From Pseudomonadota bacterium (lineage in GTDB: Bacteria; Pseudomonadota; Alphaproteobacteria; Rhizobiales; Hyphomicrobiaceae): DNA of 6,520 bases. The position numbers and the translations under genes are program-made. This document shows positions 1-6,469 of the stretch, piece by piece. The DNA lies in assembly GCA_023387235.1 (NCBI GenBank), contig JAEWIJ010000192.1, forward strand, positions 1 through 6,520, in the 5' to 3' direction. The stretch's first letter is position 1. Every line of letters starts with the position of its first letter. The notes beneath the pieces were generated by a model. That model was not told the origin of the DNA. It was given only the letters and a program-made list of their open reading frames with translations, and ran no database searches.

Positions 1-1270
1 CCGCGTTGACCAGCGCATTGCGCTTGTCGATGTAGTCGATGCCATAGCCCTCGAAGAGGAAGCCGAGAAGCTGATTGGCGATCTTCGCGTTCGTGTCGAA
101 GCGCAGAGCGAACGAGCCCGTGAGATAGTCCTTGGCGTTCTTCAGCTCGTCGGGCGTCGGCCCGTCCTCCGCCATGCGGCGCAACTCGCTGCGGATGACG
201 TCGAGCGAGCGCCCGACTTCCTCGTTCTTCGTTGCGACCCCGCCCGCGAAGATTGCCGTTCGACGATAGGGCTGAAGATAGCTGTAGACCGAATAGGCGA
301 GACCCCGCTTCTCGCGCACCTCCTCCGTCAGCCGCGAGGCGAAGCCGCCGCCGCCGAGGATCTGGTTCAGCACGAAGGCGGCCATGAAGTCGTCGTCCTC
401 GCGCGCGATGCCCGGCGCGCCGAACTGCACGACCGACTGCGGCACATCCATCGGGATAACCTGCACGCGCTCCTTCGCCTCGGGCGTCGTCCGCGCGACC
501 GGCGACAGCTCGGACTTCGCCGGCAGATCGCCGAACACGCGATCGAGCAACGCGCCGAGCTGCTCGGCATTGATATCCCCGACCGCAACGACCTTCAGAT
601 TGTCGCGGGCGAAGTTGCGCTTGCGGAAACCCTCGAGGTCATCGCGTCCGATCTTGGCGATCGACTCGGGCGTGCCGTCGGACGGCAGGCCGTACGGATG
701 ACCCGGGAACGCCTGCGCGCTCCATGCCTTGCCGGCAACCCGGTTCGGATTCTTCGCGGCAAAGGCGAGGCCCGAGAGAAGCTGCTTGCGCACGCGCTCC
801 ACCGCATCGGCGTCGAAGCGCGGCTGGTTGACCGCGAGGCGCAGCATGTCGATGGACGGATCGCGATTGGCTGTCAGCGTTTCGAAGCTGCCGTAGAAGC
901 CGTCGCGGCCATCCTCGAAGCTCATGCGGAAGGCGAGTTCCTCCATGCGCTCCTGGAACTTGTGCGAGTCGAGATCGCCGGCGCCCTCGTCCATCATGGC
1001 CGAAAGGAAATTGGCGAGTCCTTCCTTGCCGGTGGGATTCTGCGAGCTGCCGCCCTCGAAAACGAAGCGCAGCGCGATGAGCGGCACGGCGTGCTCCTGC
1101 ACGAGCCACGCATCGATGCCGCCGGGGCTTTTGATCTGCTGAATCTTCATGGCATGAGCCTTGGCAGTGAGGACGGGCGCTGCGAGGCAGAGCAGCATGG
1201 CTGAGGCGACGACAGGAAGACGCGCGGGGCGGACGAAAAGCCTTCCACGAAGGGGTGCAGAGCTGGACAT
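1..1270 (-). CDS. M16 family peptidase-like protein, non-catalytic subunit, exported (3' end cut by window edge)
   Basis: Reading the minus strand from the ATG at 1270 gives 423 uninterrupted codons to the window edge; family length suggests a few dozen residues are missing. Residues 1-40 look like a signal peptide: Arg-rich start, hydrophobic core (about 19-36), then A-H-A before Met41. An M16 N-terminal domain (about 45-190) and C-terminal domain (about 200-400) follow. Where active M16 enzymes have HxxEH, this protein reads G-L-A-N-F-L-S-A (84-91), so both His ligands and the catalytic Glu are replaced. The C-terminal segment E-K-R-G-L-A-Y-S-V-Y (320-329) keeps the R-G...Y pattern that M16 proteins use for substrate contact. 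It lies directly downstream of a zinc-motif M16 gene; in known bacterial M16B pairs an inactive chain dimerises with an active one, and that is the inferred role, in the periplasm. GAGG at 1280-1283, nine bases before the ATG, supports this start. Natural substrate unknown. Confidence 0.9.
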   Translation of the reverse strand, partial: MSSSAPLRGRLFVRPARLPVVASAMLLCLAAPVLTAKAHAMKIQQIKSPGGIDAWLVQEHAVPLIALRFVFEGGSSQNPTGKEGLANFLSAMMDEGAGDLDSHKFQERMEELAFRMSFEDGRDGFYGSFETLTANRDPSIDMLRLAVNQPRFDADAVERVRKQLLSGLAFAAKNPNRVAGKAWSAQAFPGHPYGLPSDGTPESIAKIGRDDLEGFRKRNFARDNLKVVAVGDINAEQLGALLDRVFGDLPAKSELSPVARTTPEAKERVQVIPMDVPQSVVQFGAPGIAREDDDFMAAFVLNQILGGGGFASRLTEEVREKRGLAYSVYSYLQPYRRTAIFAGGVATKNEEVGRSLDVIRSELRRMAEDGPTPDELKNAKDYLTGSFALRFDTNAKIANQLLGFLFEGYGIDYIDKRNALVNA

Positions 1271-1312
1271 GATACTGAGCCTCGCTGTGTCGACACGTTG
1301 GAACAAGATAGG

Positions 1313-1330
1313 TCGGCGCCGGAGCGCCGA
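1313..1330 (-). promoter_or_regulatory. Intercistronic GC hairpin between the two M16 genes
   Basis: A perfect 7-bp inverted repeat (outer T-A pair plus CGGCGC/GCGCCG) encloses four bases. In the minus-strand transcript the loop is UCCG closed by a C-G pair, which belongs to the very stable UNCG tetraloop class. No T run follows, so it is not an intrinsic terminator. It lies in the 108-base gap between the M16 genes, 42 bases before the downstream start. It could stabilise an mRNA end after processing or tune relative expression of the two subunits; that role is inference. The rest of the gap (1271-1378) shows only the weak GAGG ribosome site of the downstream gene. Confidence 0.5.
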
Positions 1331-1378
1331 ATGGTGCGTTTGCCTCTGGTGGTCCTCACCTCGATCCTTTCGTTTCTC

Positions 1379-2755
1379 TCATGAGCGCGTGCCCGGCGGC
1401 TGATCGGGCGCCTCGGGGAGCAGAATGCCGGTGACCGAGCGCAGGATGTCGAGGTGGCGGACGGCCGCCTGCACCTCGCCGGCCGTGACCTTCGAGAGCC
1501 GATCCGGCCATTCCTCGATGTCCTGGATCGTCGCGCCGACGGCCAGCGCCCAGCCGTACCGCCGCGCGAGCGAGGCCTGGTTGTCGCTCTGGTAGATGTA
1601 CTCGGCGAGATAAGCCTTCTTGGCGCGCTCGAGCTCCTCCGCGGTCACGCCGTTCTTGGCGACATCCGCGATGGTCTGGTCGATCAGCGCCTCGATCTTC
1701 TCGAAGGGCACGCCGTCGTTCGGCACGGCGAAGAAGGCGATCTTGCCGCTGTCGCGCGCCGTGCCCGAGTACCAGCCGCCGGCGCTCGAGGCGACCTGCT
1801 CGTCGACGACCAGCTTCTTGTAGATGCGGCTCGTCGGCCCCGAGGCCAGGATCTTCACGAGCAGATCGAGAGCCTCCGCCTCGCCGGGCGCGGCCTTGGT
1901 ATAGGCCGGCGCGATATAATGGCGGTGCCACGTGCGCCGTCCCGCTCGGGGATCCTTGAGCACGAGGCGGCGCTCGGCGCGATGCGGCGGCTCGCCGGGA
2001 CGCTCGCGCGCCATCACATCCGGATTGCGCGGGATCTTGCCGTAGGTCGCCTCGGCGAGCTTGCGCACTTCTTCCGGCGTCACATCACCGGTAACGACCA
2101 GGATGGCGTTGTTCGGCGCATAGAAGCGCTTGTAGAACTTGATTGCGTCATCGCGCGAGAGCTTCGCCATCTCGTGCTCCCAGCCGATGACCGGGATGCG
2201 GTAGGGGTGCGCCAGATAAAGCGCGGCCCCCATCTGCTCGTCGAGGATCGCGCTCGGGTTGTTCTCGACGCGGCTGCGGCGCTCCTCGAGGATGACGTCG
2301 CGCTCGGTCAGCACCTCCTTCTCGTCGAGCTTGAGGTTGACCATGCGGTCCGCCTCCATCTCCATGACTTTGGGGAGGCGGTCCTTGGACACGCGCTGGA
2401 AGTAGGCGGTGATGTCCTGCGCCGTGAAGGCGTTGTCCTGCCCGCCGAGGCGCGAGACGATTTTCGAGAACTCACCCGTGGCGATCTTGTCGGTCGCCTT
2501 GAACATCAGGTGCTCGAGGAAATGGGCGATGCCCGACGTGCCCGGCGGCTCGTCGGCGGCACCGGCGCGATACCAGACCATATGAGTGACGACGGGCGCG
2601 CGGTGGTCCTCGACCACGACGACCATCATGCCGTTCGGCAGAGTGAACTCGGTGGCGCGCGGACCGGTCGCTGCGAGCACCGTGACGGGAGCGAGTGAGA
2701 GCATGAGCAATCCGATGATCAGGGGGCGAACATGGACGAAGGCTCGCGTGAGCAT
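1379..2755 (-). CDS. M16 family zinc metallopeptidase, catalytic subunit, exported
   Basis: A complete 458-residue protein. The zinc motif H-F-L-E-H is at residues 78-82 (two His ligands, Glu81 as general base), and the distal Glu ligand is expected in I-L-E-E-R-R (Glu157/158), about 75 residues on as in this superfamily. The order is signal peptide (1-28; Arg4 and Arg10, hydrophobic 11-27, cleavage near V-L-A-A), Peptidase_M16 domain (about 35-180) and M16 C-terminal domain (about 190-370), which includes G-P-T-S-R-I-Y-K-K-L near 306-315. The reading frame extends upstream to an ATG at 2803, but the ATG at 2755 is preferred: AGGAAA lies six bases before it and it puts the signal peptide at the N-terminus. 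It should degrade unfolded proteins or peptides in the periplasm together with the inactive M16 protein encoded 108 bases downstream. The length is normal for M16B enzymes. A more specific role cannot be read from the sequence; the PqqL and mitochondrial processing peptidase families are related but not shown to be equivalent. Confidence 0.95.
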   Translation of the reverse strand: MLTRAFVHVRPLIIGLLMLSLAPVTVLAATGPRATEFTLPNGMMVVVVEDHRAPVVTHMVWYRAGAADEPPGTSGIAHFLEHLMFKATDKIATGEFSKIVSRLGGQDNAFTAQDITAYFQRVSKDRLPKVMEMEADRMVNLKLDEKEVLTERDVILEERRSRVENNPSAILDEQMGAALYLAHPYRIPVIGWEHEMAKLSRDDAIKFYKRFYAPNNAILVVTGDVTPEEVRKLAEATYGKIPRNPDVMARERPGEPPHRAERRLVLKDPRAGRRTWHRHYIAPAYTKAAPGEAEALDLLVKILASGPTSRIYKKLVVDEQVASSAGGWYSGTARDSGKIAFFAVPNDGVPFEKIEALIDQTIADVAKNGVTAEELERAKKAYLAEYIYQSDNQASLARRYGWALAVGATIQDIEEWPDRLSKVTAGEVQAAVRHLDILRSVTGILLPEAPDQPPGTRS

Positions 2756-2761
2756 GGTCAC

Positions 2762-2767
2762 TTTCCT
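2762..2767 (-). promoter_or_regulatory. Ribosome binding site deciding the start of the catalytic M16 gene
   Basis: The minus strand reads AGGAAA six bases before the ATG at 2755. The longer in-frame candidate start at 2803 has no purine-rich site before it, and would place 16 extra residues with several arginines before the signal peptide. This supports the shorter protein. Confidence 0.6.
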
Positions 2768-2988
2768 ACGCACAGGGATGCGGCAGGCCGCACCGCGTTC
2801 CATGAATCACACCCCGAGCCGGCTCGAAACCGAAGCTTCAAGTCCGACTTCGACGGGTGGCCTGCTACGTCGCCAATCTACCCTGACCGGCGCCCGCGAC
2901 GGCAGTTAACATCCGGTCATGATCACCAATGAGGCGGGACCTAACCTGCCGCGCATCGGAGCAGGGCATTGCAGCGCAAGAGTGGCGA

Positions 2989-3020
2989 GATCACCACAAT
3001 TTTCGCACGACATTGTGATC
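2989..3020. repeat. Imperfect inverted repeat GATCAC...GTGATC
   Basis: The left arm (2989-3000) reads GATCACCACAAT and the right arm (3012-3020) ATTGTGATC. They pair over nine bases if three bases of the left arm bulge out; the inner part, CACAAT/ATTGTG, is a perfect six-base match around an 11-base loop. It may be an operator or an RNA hairpin in the leader of the M16 transcript. No function can be assigned and chance is possible. Confidence 0.35.
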
Positions 3021-3103
3021 AGGTTGCACCGCGAACCATGCGGCGCAAAATCAACCCACTGTTTCGACTATATTTTATCGACGACCTGCGACGCGGGTGG
3101 GTC

Positions 3104-3170
3104 AGTCGCCAGAGTGGCATAGCCATCACATCCGGGGGTAGCAGGGCGACTTTCGGAGCCGCCCTATGCC
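3104..3170. repeat. Two interleaved 7-bp inverted repeats (pseudoknot-like order)
   Basis: AGTCGCC (3104-3110) is the exact reverse complement of GGCGACT (3145-3151), and GGCATAG (3116-3122) of CTATGCC (3164-3170). The arms alternate, first-second-first-second, which is the order of an RNA pseudoknot; if both form, the connecting stretches are 5, 22 and 12 bases. A competing five-base stem, GGGCG (3144-3148) with CGCCC (3160-3164), overlaps both. It lies 44 bases beyond the ABC-F stop and about 350 bases before the M16 start, so it could sit in the ABC-F 3' end, in the M16 leader or in an unannotated small RNA. The role is unknown. Confidence 0.35.
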
Positions 3171-3171
3171 C

Positions 3172-3183
3172 TGTCAACTGACA
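3172..3183. promoter_or_regulatory. Short palindrome TGTCA-AC-TGACA, possible operator
   Basis: A perfect five-base inverted repeat with a two-base spacer, the size of a small dimeric repressor site. On the minus strand its end forms TTGACA (3172-3177), identical to a sigma-70 -35 box, but the hexamer 17 bases on (GAAAGT) is a poor -10. It is an operator candidate only by shape; no regulator gene is nearby. Confidence 0.25.
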
Positions 3184-3213
3184 AGAAATTCATGGATGAG
3201 GCCGGGTGTGCGC

Positions 3214-5112
3214 CTAGGACGCACCCATCTCGGCCGCCTCCAAATCGGCGGAAGCCGCAAGCCAGACCTCCTCCGCCGCCCCCATCTGGCGAACGATTTC
3301 GGCGCGGGCAATGGAGAGCTTCTGCGCCTTTGCCGCATCCTCGTAGGCGCGCGGATCGGCGAGCGCGGCATCGATCTCGTCGCGCTTCGCGGTCAGCCGC
3401 TCTATCTCCGTCTCGGCCGCCTGCACGGCACGACGGAGCGGCGCCGTCTCGGCGCGGCGCGCGGCCGCTTCGCGCCGCTGGTCGGCACGCGCCGTCTTCG
3501 GCTGAGCGCCGGCACTTTCCTCGCGCTGCGACCGCGCGCGCTGGCCGCGCTCAGCGAGCAGATCCGCGCGGTAGCCGTCGAGATCACCGTCGAAGCTCCT
3601 GACGGTCCCATCCTTCACGAGCCAGAGGCGATCGACGCACGCTTCGATGAGATGTCGGTCGTGACTGATCAGGATGACGGCGCCGGGGAAATCGTTGAGC
3701 GCCTGCACGAGCGCCTCGCGGCTGTCGATATCGAGATGGTTCGTCGGTTCGTCGAGAATGAGCAGATGGGGCGCGTGGAAGGCGGTGAGCGCCAGCAGCA
3801 GGCGCGCCTTCTCGCCGCCGGAGAGCTTGGAAGCCTTGGTATCCGCTTTGTCGTGCGAGAAACCCCACGAGCCGAGACGCGTGCGCTTCTGCGCCTCGGT
3901 CGCCTCCGGCATGAGGGCGGCGATCTGATCATAGGGCGACCAGCCGGGATTTAGATCGTCGAGCTGATGCTGCGCGAAGTAGCCGACATTCACGCGCTGC
4001 GCGCCGAGAACCCGCCCGTCCATCGGCTGAAGCCGGTTCGCCAGCAGCTTCGCGAACGTGCTCTTGCCATTGCCGTTCTGGCCGAGCAGCGCGATGCGGT
4101 CGTCCTGGTCGACATTGAGATTGAGGCGCGTGAGCACGGGCGCGTCAGGCTCGTAGCCAACGGCCGCACCCTCGATCTTGAGCAGCGGGCTCGCGAGGAG
4201 CTTCTGCGGCGCCGGCAGGCGGATCGGCACGACGCTCTCGTCCACCTGCGCGGCAATGGGCTTCATCCGCGCCAGCGCCTTGATGCGGCTCTGGGCCTGC
4301 GTCGCCTTGGAGGCCTTGGCCTTGAAGCGGATGATGAAGGCCTCGATGCGCGCGCGCTCCTCCTCCTGGCGCTTGGCGAGCTTCGATTCGAGGCGCTGCT
4401 TCTCGCGGCGCGCCTCCTCGAAGTCGTCGTAGCCGCCGGCATAGAGCGTGAGCTTGCCGCGATCGAGATGGAGGATGTGATTCACGGCGCGATTGAGCAG
4501 GTCGCGGTCGTGGCTGATGATCACGACCGTGTGCGGGTACGCGCGCAGGTAGGTCTCTAGCCAGAGCGTACCTTCAAGATCGAGATAGTTCGTCGGCTCG
4601 TCGAGCAGGAGAATGTCCGGCTCCAGGAACAGGATGGCGGCGAGCGCGACGCGCATCCGCCAGCCACCCGAGAACTCGCGGCAGGCGCGGGCCTGGGCGT
4701 CCTCGTCGAAGCCGAGGCCGGAGAGGATCTGCGCCGCGCGCGAGGGTGCGGAATGCGCATCGATATCGCCGAGGCGCTCGTGGATGGCGGCAATGCGGTT
4801 CGGATCGGTGGCGGTCTCCGCTTCCGCGAGCAGCGACGCGCGCTCCTTGTCCTGCGAGAGAACCCATTCGATGAGTGTCTCGCTACCGCCTGGCGCCTCC
4901 TGCGCGACGTGCCCGACCTTCAGCCCGCGCTGGATGTTGATCGAGCCGTCGTCCGGCGCGAGATCGCCGATGATGAGCTTGAAGAGCGTCGTCTTGCCGG
5001 CGCCATTGCGGCCGACGAGGCCGACCTTATGTCCTGACGGAATAGCGCACGTGGCGCCCGACAGGATCGGCCGCCCCTCGATGCGGTAGGTGAGGTCATT
5101 GACGTGCAGCAT
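3214..5112 (-). CDS. yheS: ABC-F family ATPase, YheS-like
   Basis: A 632-residue protein with two ABC ATPase domains and no membrane segment. Domain 1 (about 1-225) has Walker A G-R-N-G-A-G-K-T (34-41), signature F-S-G-G-W-R-M-R (147-154), Walker B ending L-L-L-D-E-P-T-N (168-175) and switch His201. The charged linker (about 226-305) includes K-A-K-A-S-K-A-T-Q-A-Q-S-R-I-K and corresponds to the ABC-F arm that contacts P-site tRNA. Domain 2 (about 306-510) has Walker A G-Q-N-G-N-G-K-S (344-351), signature L-S-G-G-E-K-A-R (430-437), Walker B L-I-L-D-E-P-T-N-H-L-D (451-461) and His484. A charged helical, probably coiled-coil tail fills 510-632. Length, the F-S-G-G-W first signature and the G-Y-F-A-Q-H-Q-L segment (377-384) match E. 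coli YheS rather than Uup or EttA. Both ATP sites look intact. ABC-F proteins bind the ribosome E site and relieve stalled or difficult translation. The start is 45 bases after ccmB, suggesting co-transcription; no clear Shine-Dalgarno site precedes the ATG. Confidence 0.95.
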   Translation of the reverse strand: MLHVNDLTYRIEGRPILSGATCAIPSGHKVGLVGRNGAGKTTLFKLIIGDLAPDDGSINIQRGLKVGHVAQEAPGGSETLIEWVLSQDKERASLLAEAETATDPNRIAAIHERLGDIDAHSAPSRAAQILSGLGFDEDAQARACREFSGGWRMRVALAAILFLEPDILLLDEPTNYLDLEGTLWLETYLRAYPHTVVIISHDRDLLNRAVNHILHLDRGKLTLYAGGYDDFEEARREKQRLESKLAKRQEEERARIEAFIIRFKAKASKATQAQSRIKALARMKPIAAQVDESVVPIRLPAPQKLLASPLLKIEGAAVGYEPDAPVLTRLNLNVDQDDRIALLGQNGNGKSTFAKLLANRLQPMDGRVLGAQRVNVGYFAQHQLDDLNPGWSPYDQIAALMPEATEAQKRTRLGSWGFSHDKADTKASKLSGGEKARLLLALTAFHAPHLLILDEPTNHLDIDSREALVQALNDFPGAVILISHDRHLIEACVDRLWLVKDGTVRSFDGDLDGYRADLLAERGQRARSQREESAGAQPKTARADQRREAAARRAETAPLRRAVQAAETEIERLTAKRDEIDAALADPRAYEDAAKAQKLSIARAEIVRQMGAAEEVWLAASADLEAAEMGAS

Positions 5113-5116
5113 GGCC

Positions 5117-5129
5117 GGGCTGATAGCCC
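5117..5129 (-). promoter_or_regulatory. Small hairpin just before the ABC-F start codon
   Basis: In the 45-base gap after ccmB the minus strand reads GGGCT-ATC-AGCCC, a perfect five-pair stem with a three-base loop ending four bases before the ATG at 5112. It occupies the place where a Shine-Dalgarno site would be, and no purine-rich site is seen there. It could limit initiation or make it depend on translation arriving from ccmB; this is inference, and so short a stem may be chance. Confidence 0.3.
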
Positions 5130-5157
5130 AACTGCGCGGGCTCTGTCACCCGTCACC

Positions 5158-5823
5158 TCAGCCGAGCTGGGCGCGCAGGGCGGCCGCGGCCGCGATCGGC
5201 CCGAGAACGAGCGCGCCGAGCGACAGCGCGCCAAGGATCATGAGCGAGGCCTCCGTGCCGCCGGGCCCCAGCAGCGAGGCGATGGCGCCGATGCCGAAGA
5301 TGAGCGTTGGGACGTAAAGCGGCAGCACCAGCAGGGCGATCAGCAGGCTGCCGCGCCGGCTGCGCAAGGTGAGCGCCGCGCCGATCGTGCCGATGAAGCT
5401 GATGGCCGGCGTGCCGACGAGCATGGTGGTCATAAGCGGGAGATAAAGGGCGAGATCGAGATTGAGCATCAGCCCGAGGAATGGGGCGAGCAGCGTCAAC
5501 GGCAGTGCCGTCGAAAGCCAGTGCGCGAACCCCTTGGCGGCGACCACAGCTTCCAGCGGCAGTGTGGACGTCGCCATGACATCTAGCGAGCCGTCGTCGA
5601 GATCGGCCTCGAAGAGCCGGCCGAGCGTCAGCAGCGCGGAAAGAAGAAGGGCAATCCAGAGGAGGCCGGGTGCGATGCGCGAGAGAAGCACCATGTCCGG
5701 ACCGAGCCCGAGCGGCAGCATGGCGACGACAATGAGATAGAAACCGAGCGCGGCGCCGAGCGCGCTGCCTTCGCGGAAGGCGAGGCGCAGATCACGCGCG
5801 ACGAGGGCGAGGAAAGCGCTCAT
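5158..5823 (-). CDS. ccmB: Heme exporter membrane subunit CcmB (cytochrome c maturation)
   Basis: A 221-residue, very hydrophobic inner-membrane protein of normal CcmB length. About six transmembrane segments can be read: roughly 22-40, 48-68, 102-120, 124-150, 158-182 and 192-217. Family landmarks include the N-terminal R-D-L-R-L-A-F-R stretch (10-17), F-Y-L-I-V-V-A-M-L-P-L-G (28-39) and the conserved block from R-I-A-P-G-L-L-W (49-56) to F-E-A-D-L-D-D-G-S-L-D (71-81). With CcmA, CcmC and CcmD it forms the complex that loads and releases heme on the chaperone CcmE for c-type cytochrome assembly in the periplasm. The ATG at 5821-5823 overlaps the ccmA stop as ATGA, and GAGG lies four bases before it within ccmA, so translation is probably coupled. 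The open frame runs further upstream inside ccmA but gives a charged, non-CcmB N-terminus, so that extension is rejected. ccmC, usually next in alphaproteobacteria, does not follow. Confidence 0.95.
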   Translation of the reverse strand: MSAFLALVARDLRLAFREGSALGAALGFYLIVVAMLPLGLGPDMVLLSRIAPGLLWIALLLSALLTLGRLFEADLDDGSLDVMATSTLPLEAVVAAKGFAHWLSTALPLTLLAPFLGLMLNLDLALYLPLMTTMLVGTPAISFIGTIGAALTLRSRRGSLLIALLVLPLYVPTLIFGIGAIASLLGPGGTEASLMILGALSLGALVLGPIAAAAALRAQLG

Positions 5824-6458
5824 CGGGCCTCGCCGGCGGACAGAGCCTCGCCCGGCAGTGCCGCCGCCAGCTCGAGAATGCGCGCGCCGGCAAGCCCGAG
5901 CGGGCCATGCGTCGCCGCGACGAGAATGCCGCCGCCATCGAGATGCCGCTGCATGAGACCGGCCAGCAGCGCTTGCGAGGCGACATCGAGTGCCGCCGTC
6001 GGCTCGTCGAGCAGCCACAGGGGACGCGCGGCGAGCAGCAGGCGCGCGAGACCGAGCCGCCGCTTCTGTCCCGCCGAGAGATATCCGGCCGGCACCTCGG
6101 CAATTTCAGCCAGATGCAGGCTTACCAGAACGTCGTCGACGGCCTGAACATTGCCGCCGAGGAAACGCACCCAGAACTGCGCGTTCTCGCGCACGGTGAG
6201 ACCGGCCTTCACGGCATTGGCATGCCCGACGTAGTGCGCGGCTTCGGCGACGGCAGCCTCGCCTTCAGCGCCTTCGAGGCGCACGGACCCGCCCTCCGGC
6301 GCAATGAAGCCGGCGAGGGCGCGTAGGAGCGTCGTCTTGCCGACACCATTGGGCCCCGTGAGCACGAGCGCCTCGCCTGCAGGGACCTCGAACGACAAGC
6401 CCTCGATCAGCCGCCGGCTGCCGCGTGAGAGGGTGAGGTTGTCGACGGCGAGACGCAT
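5820..6458 (-). CDS. ccmA: Heme exporter ATP-binding subunit CcmA (cytochrome c maturation)
   Basis: A 212-residue single ABC ATPase domain, typical of CcmA. Walker A is G-P-N-G-V-G-K-T (35-42), the signature L-S-A-G-Q-K-R-R (127-134), Walker B L-W-L-L-D-E-P-T-A-A-L-D (147-158) and the switch His is His184 in A-A-T-H-G. The segment H-Y-V-G-H-A-N-A-V-K (75-84), followed by L-T-V-R-E-N, is characteristic of CcmA and separates it from general transport ATPases. It hydrolyses ATP on the cytoplasmic face to drive release of holo-CcmE from the CcmABCD complex. The ATG at 6456-6458 is chosen because it yields the usual short N-terminus. An in-frame TTG at 6471-6473 would add five residues and overlap the stop of the preceding dehydrogenase gene; neither has a strong ribosome site, though GAG a few bases before the TTG leaves it possible. 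The gene lies 11 bases after the dehydrogenase stop and overlaps ccmB, so it is probably part of one operon. Confidence 0.95.
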   Translation of the reverse strand: MRLAVDNLTLSRGSRRLIEGLSFEVPAGEALVLTGPNGVGKTTLLRALAGFIAPEGGSVRLEGAEGEAAVAEAAHYVGHANAVKAGLTVRENAQFWVRFLGGNVQAVDDVLVSLHLAEIAEVPAGYLSAGQKRRLGLARLLLAARPLWLLDEPTAALDVASQALLAGLMQRHLDGGGILVAATHGPLGLAGARILELAAALPGEALSAGEAR

Positions 6459-6469
6459 GATTGGGCTGT

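Larger units (their letters stand above)
2756..3213. other. Gene-free intergenic region (458 bases) upstream of the M16 pair
   Basis: No convincing gene was found here on either strand. Short open frames exist on the plus strand (for example from 2919 and from 2969) but they overlap each other, resemble no family and lack good ribosome sites. The stretch is less GC-rich than the genes around it, notably an AT-rich patch at 3065-3079. It must contain the promoter for the M16 genes, because the ABC-F gene ends at 3214 and the first M16 gene starts at 2755. The minus strand has TAAAAT within 3072-3079 and a perfect TTGACA at 3172-3177, but neither has a good partner at 16-18 bases, so no promoter is called. 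Several inverted repeats are listed separately. No CtrA-type TTAA-N7-TTAA site and no intrinsic terminator with a T run were seen. Confidence 0.7.

Noticed and set aside
639..1204. Open frames on both strands over the partial M16 gene (639-1109 minus, 698-1204 plus)
   Set aside because: The frame from 1270 to the window edge translates without interruption into a recognisable M16 protein. These others are out-of-frame shadows rich in Arg and Ala.
1356..1382. Eight-codon frame whose ATG overlaps the stop of the catalytic M16 gene
   Set aside because: An ATGA overlap and a short frame before the next gene could suggest coupling, but nothing supports translation of so short a peptide and it ends 85 bases before the next start.
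1454..2698. 414-codon plus-strand open frame opposite the catalytic M16 gene
   Set aside because: It is the mirror of a well-supported gene in GC-rich DNA. Its product is dominated by Arg, Leu, Asp and His with no recognisable domain, while the minus-strand frame has a complete zinc motif and signal peptide.
2919..3181. Small plus-strand frames of 67 and 70 codons in the intergenic region
   Set aside because: They overlap in different frames, lack good ribosome sites, and show no domain, signal peptide or membrane segment.
3204..3226. Hairpin GGGTGCG/CGCACACCC around the ABC-F stop codon as a terminator
   Set aside because: The stem needs a two-base bulge, the stop codon lies in its loop, and no T run follows on the minus strand, so it does not look like an intrinsic terminator.
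3166..4560. Long plus-strand open frames opposite the ABC-F gene (3166-3954, 3967-4560)
   Set aside because: They are antisense to an intact ATPase with all nucleotide-binding motifs; their products have low-complexity composition and match no family I know.
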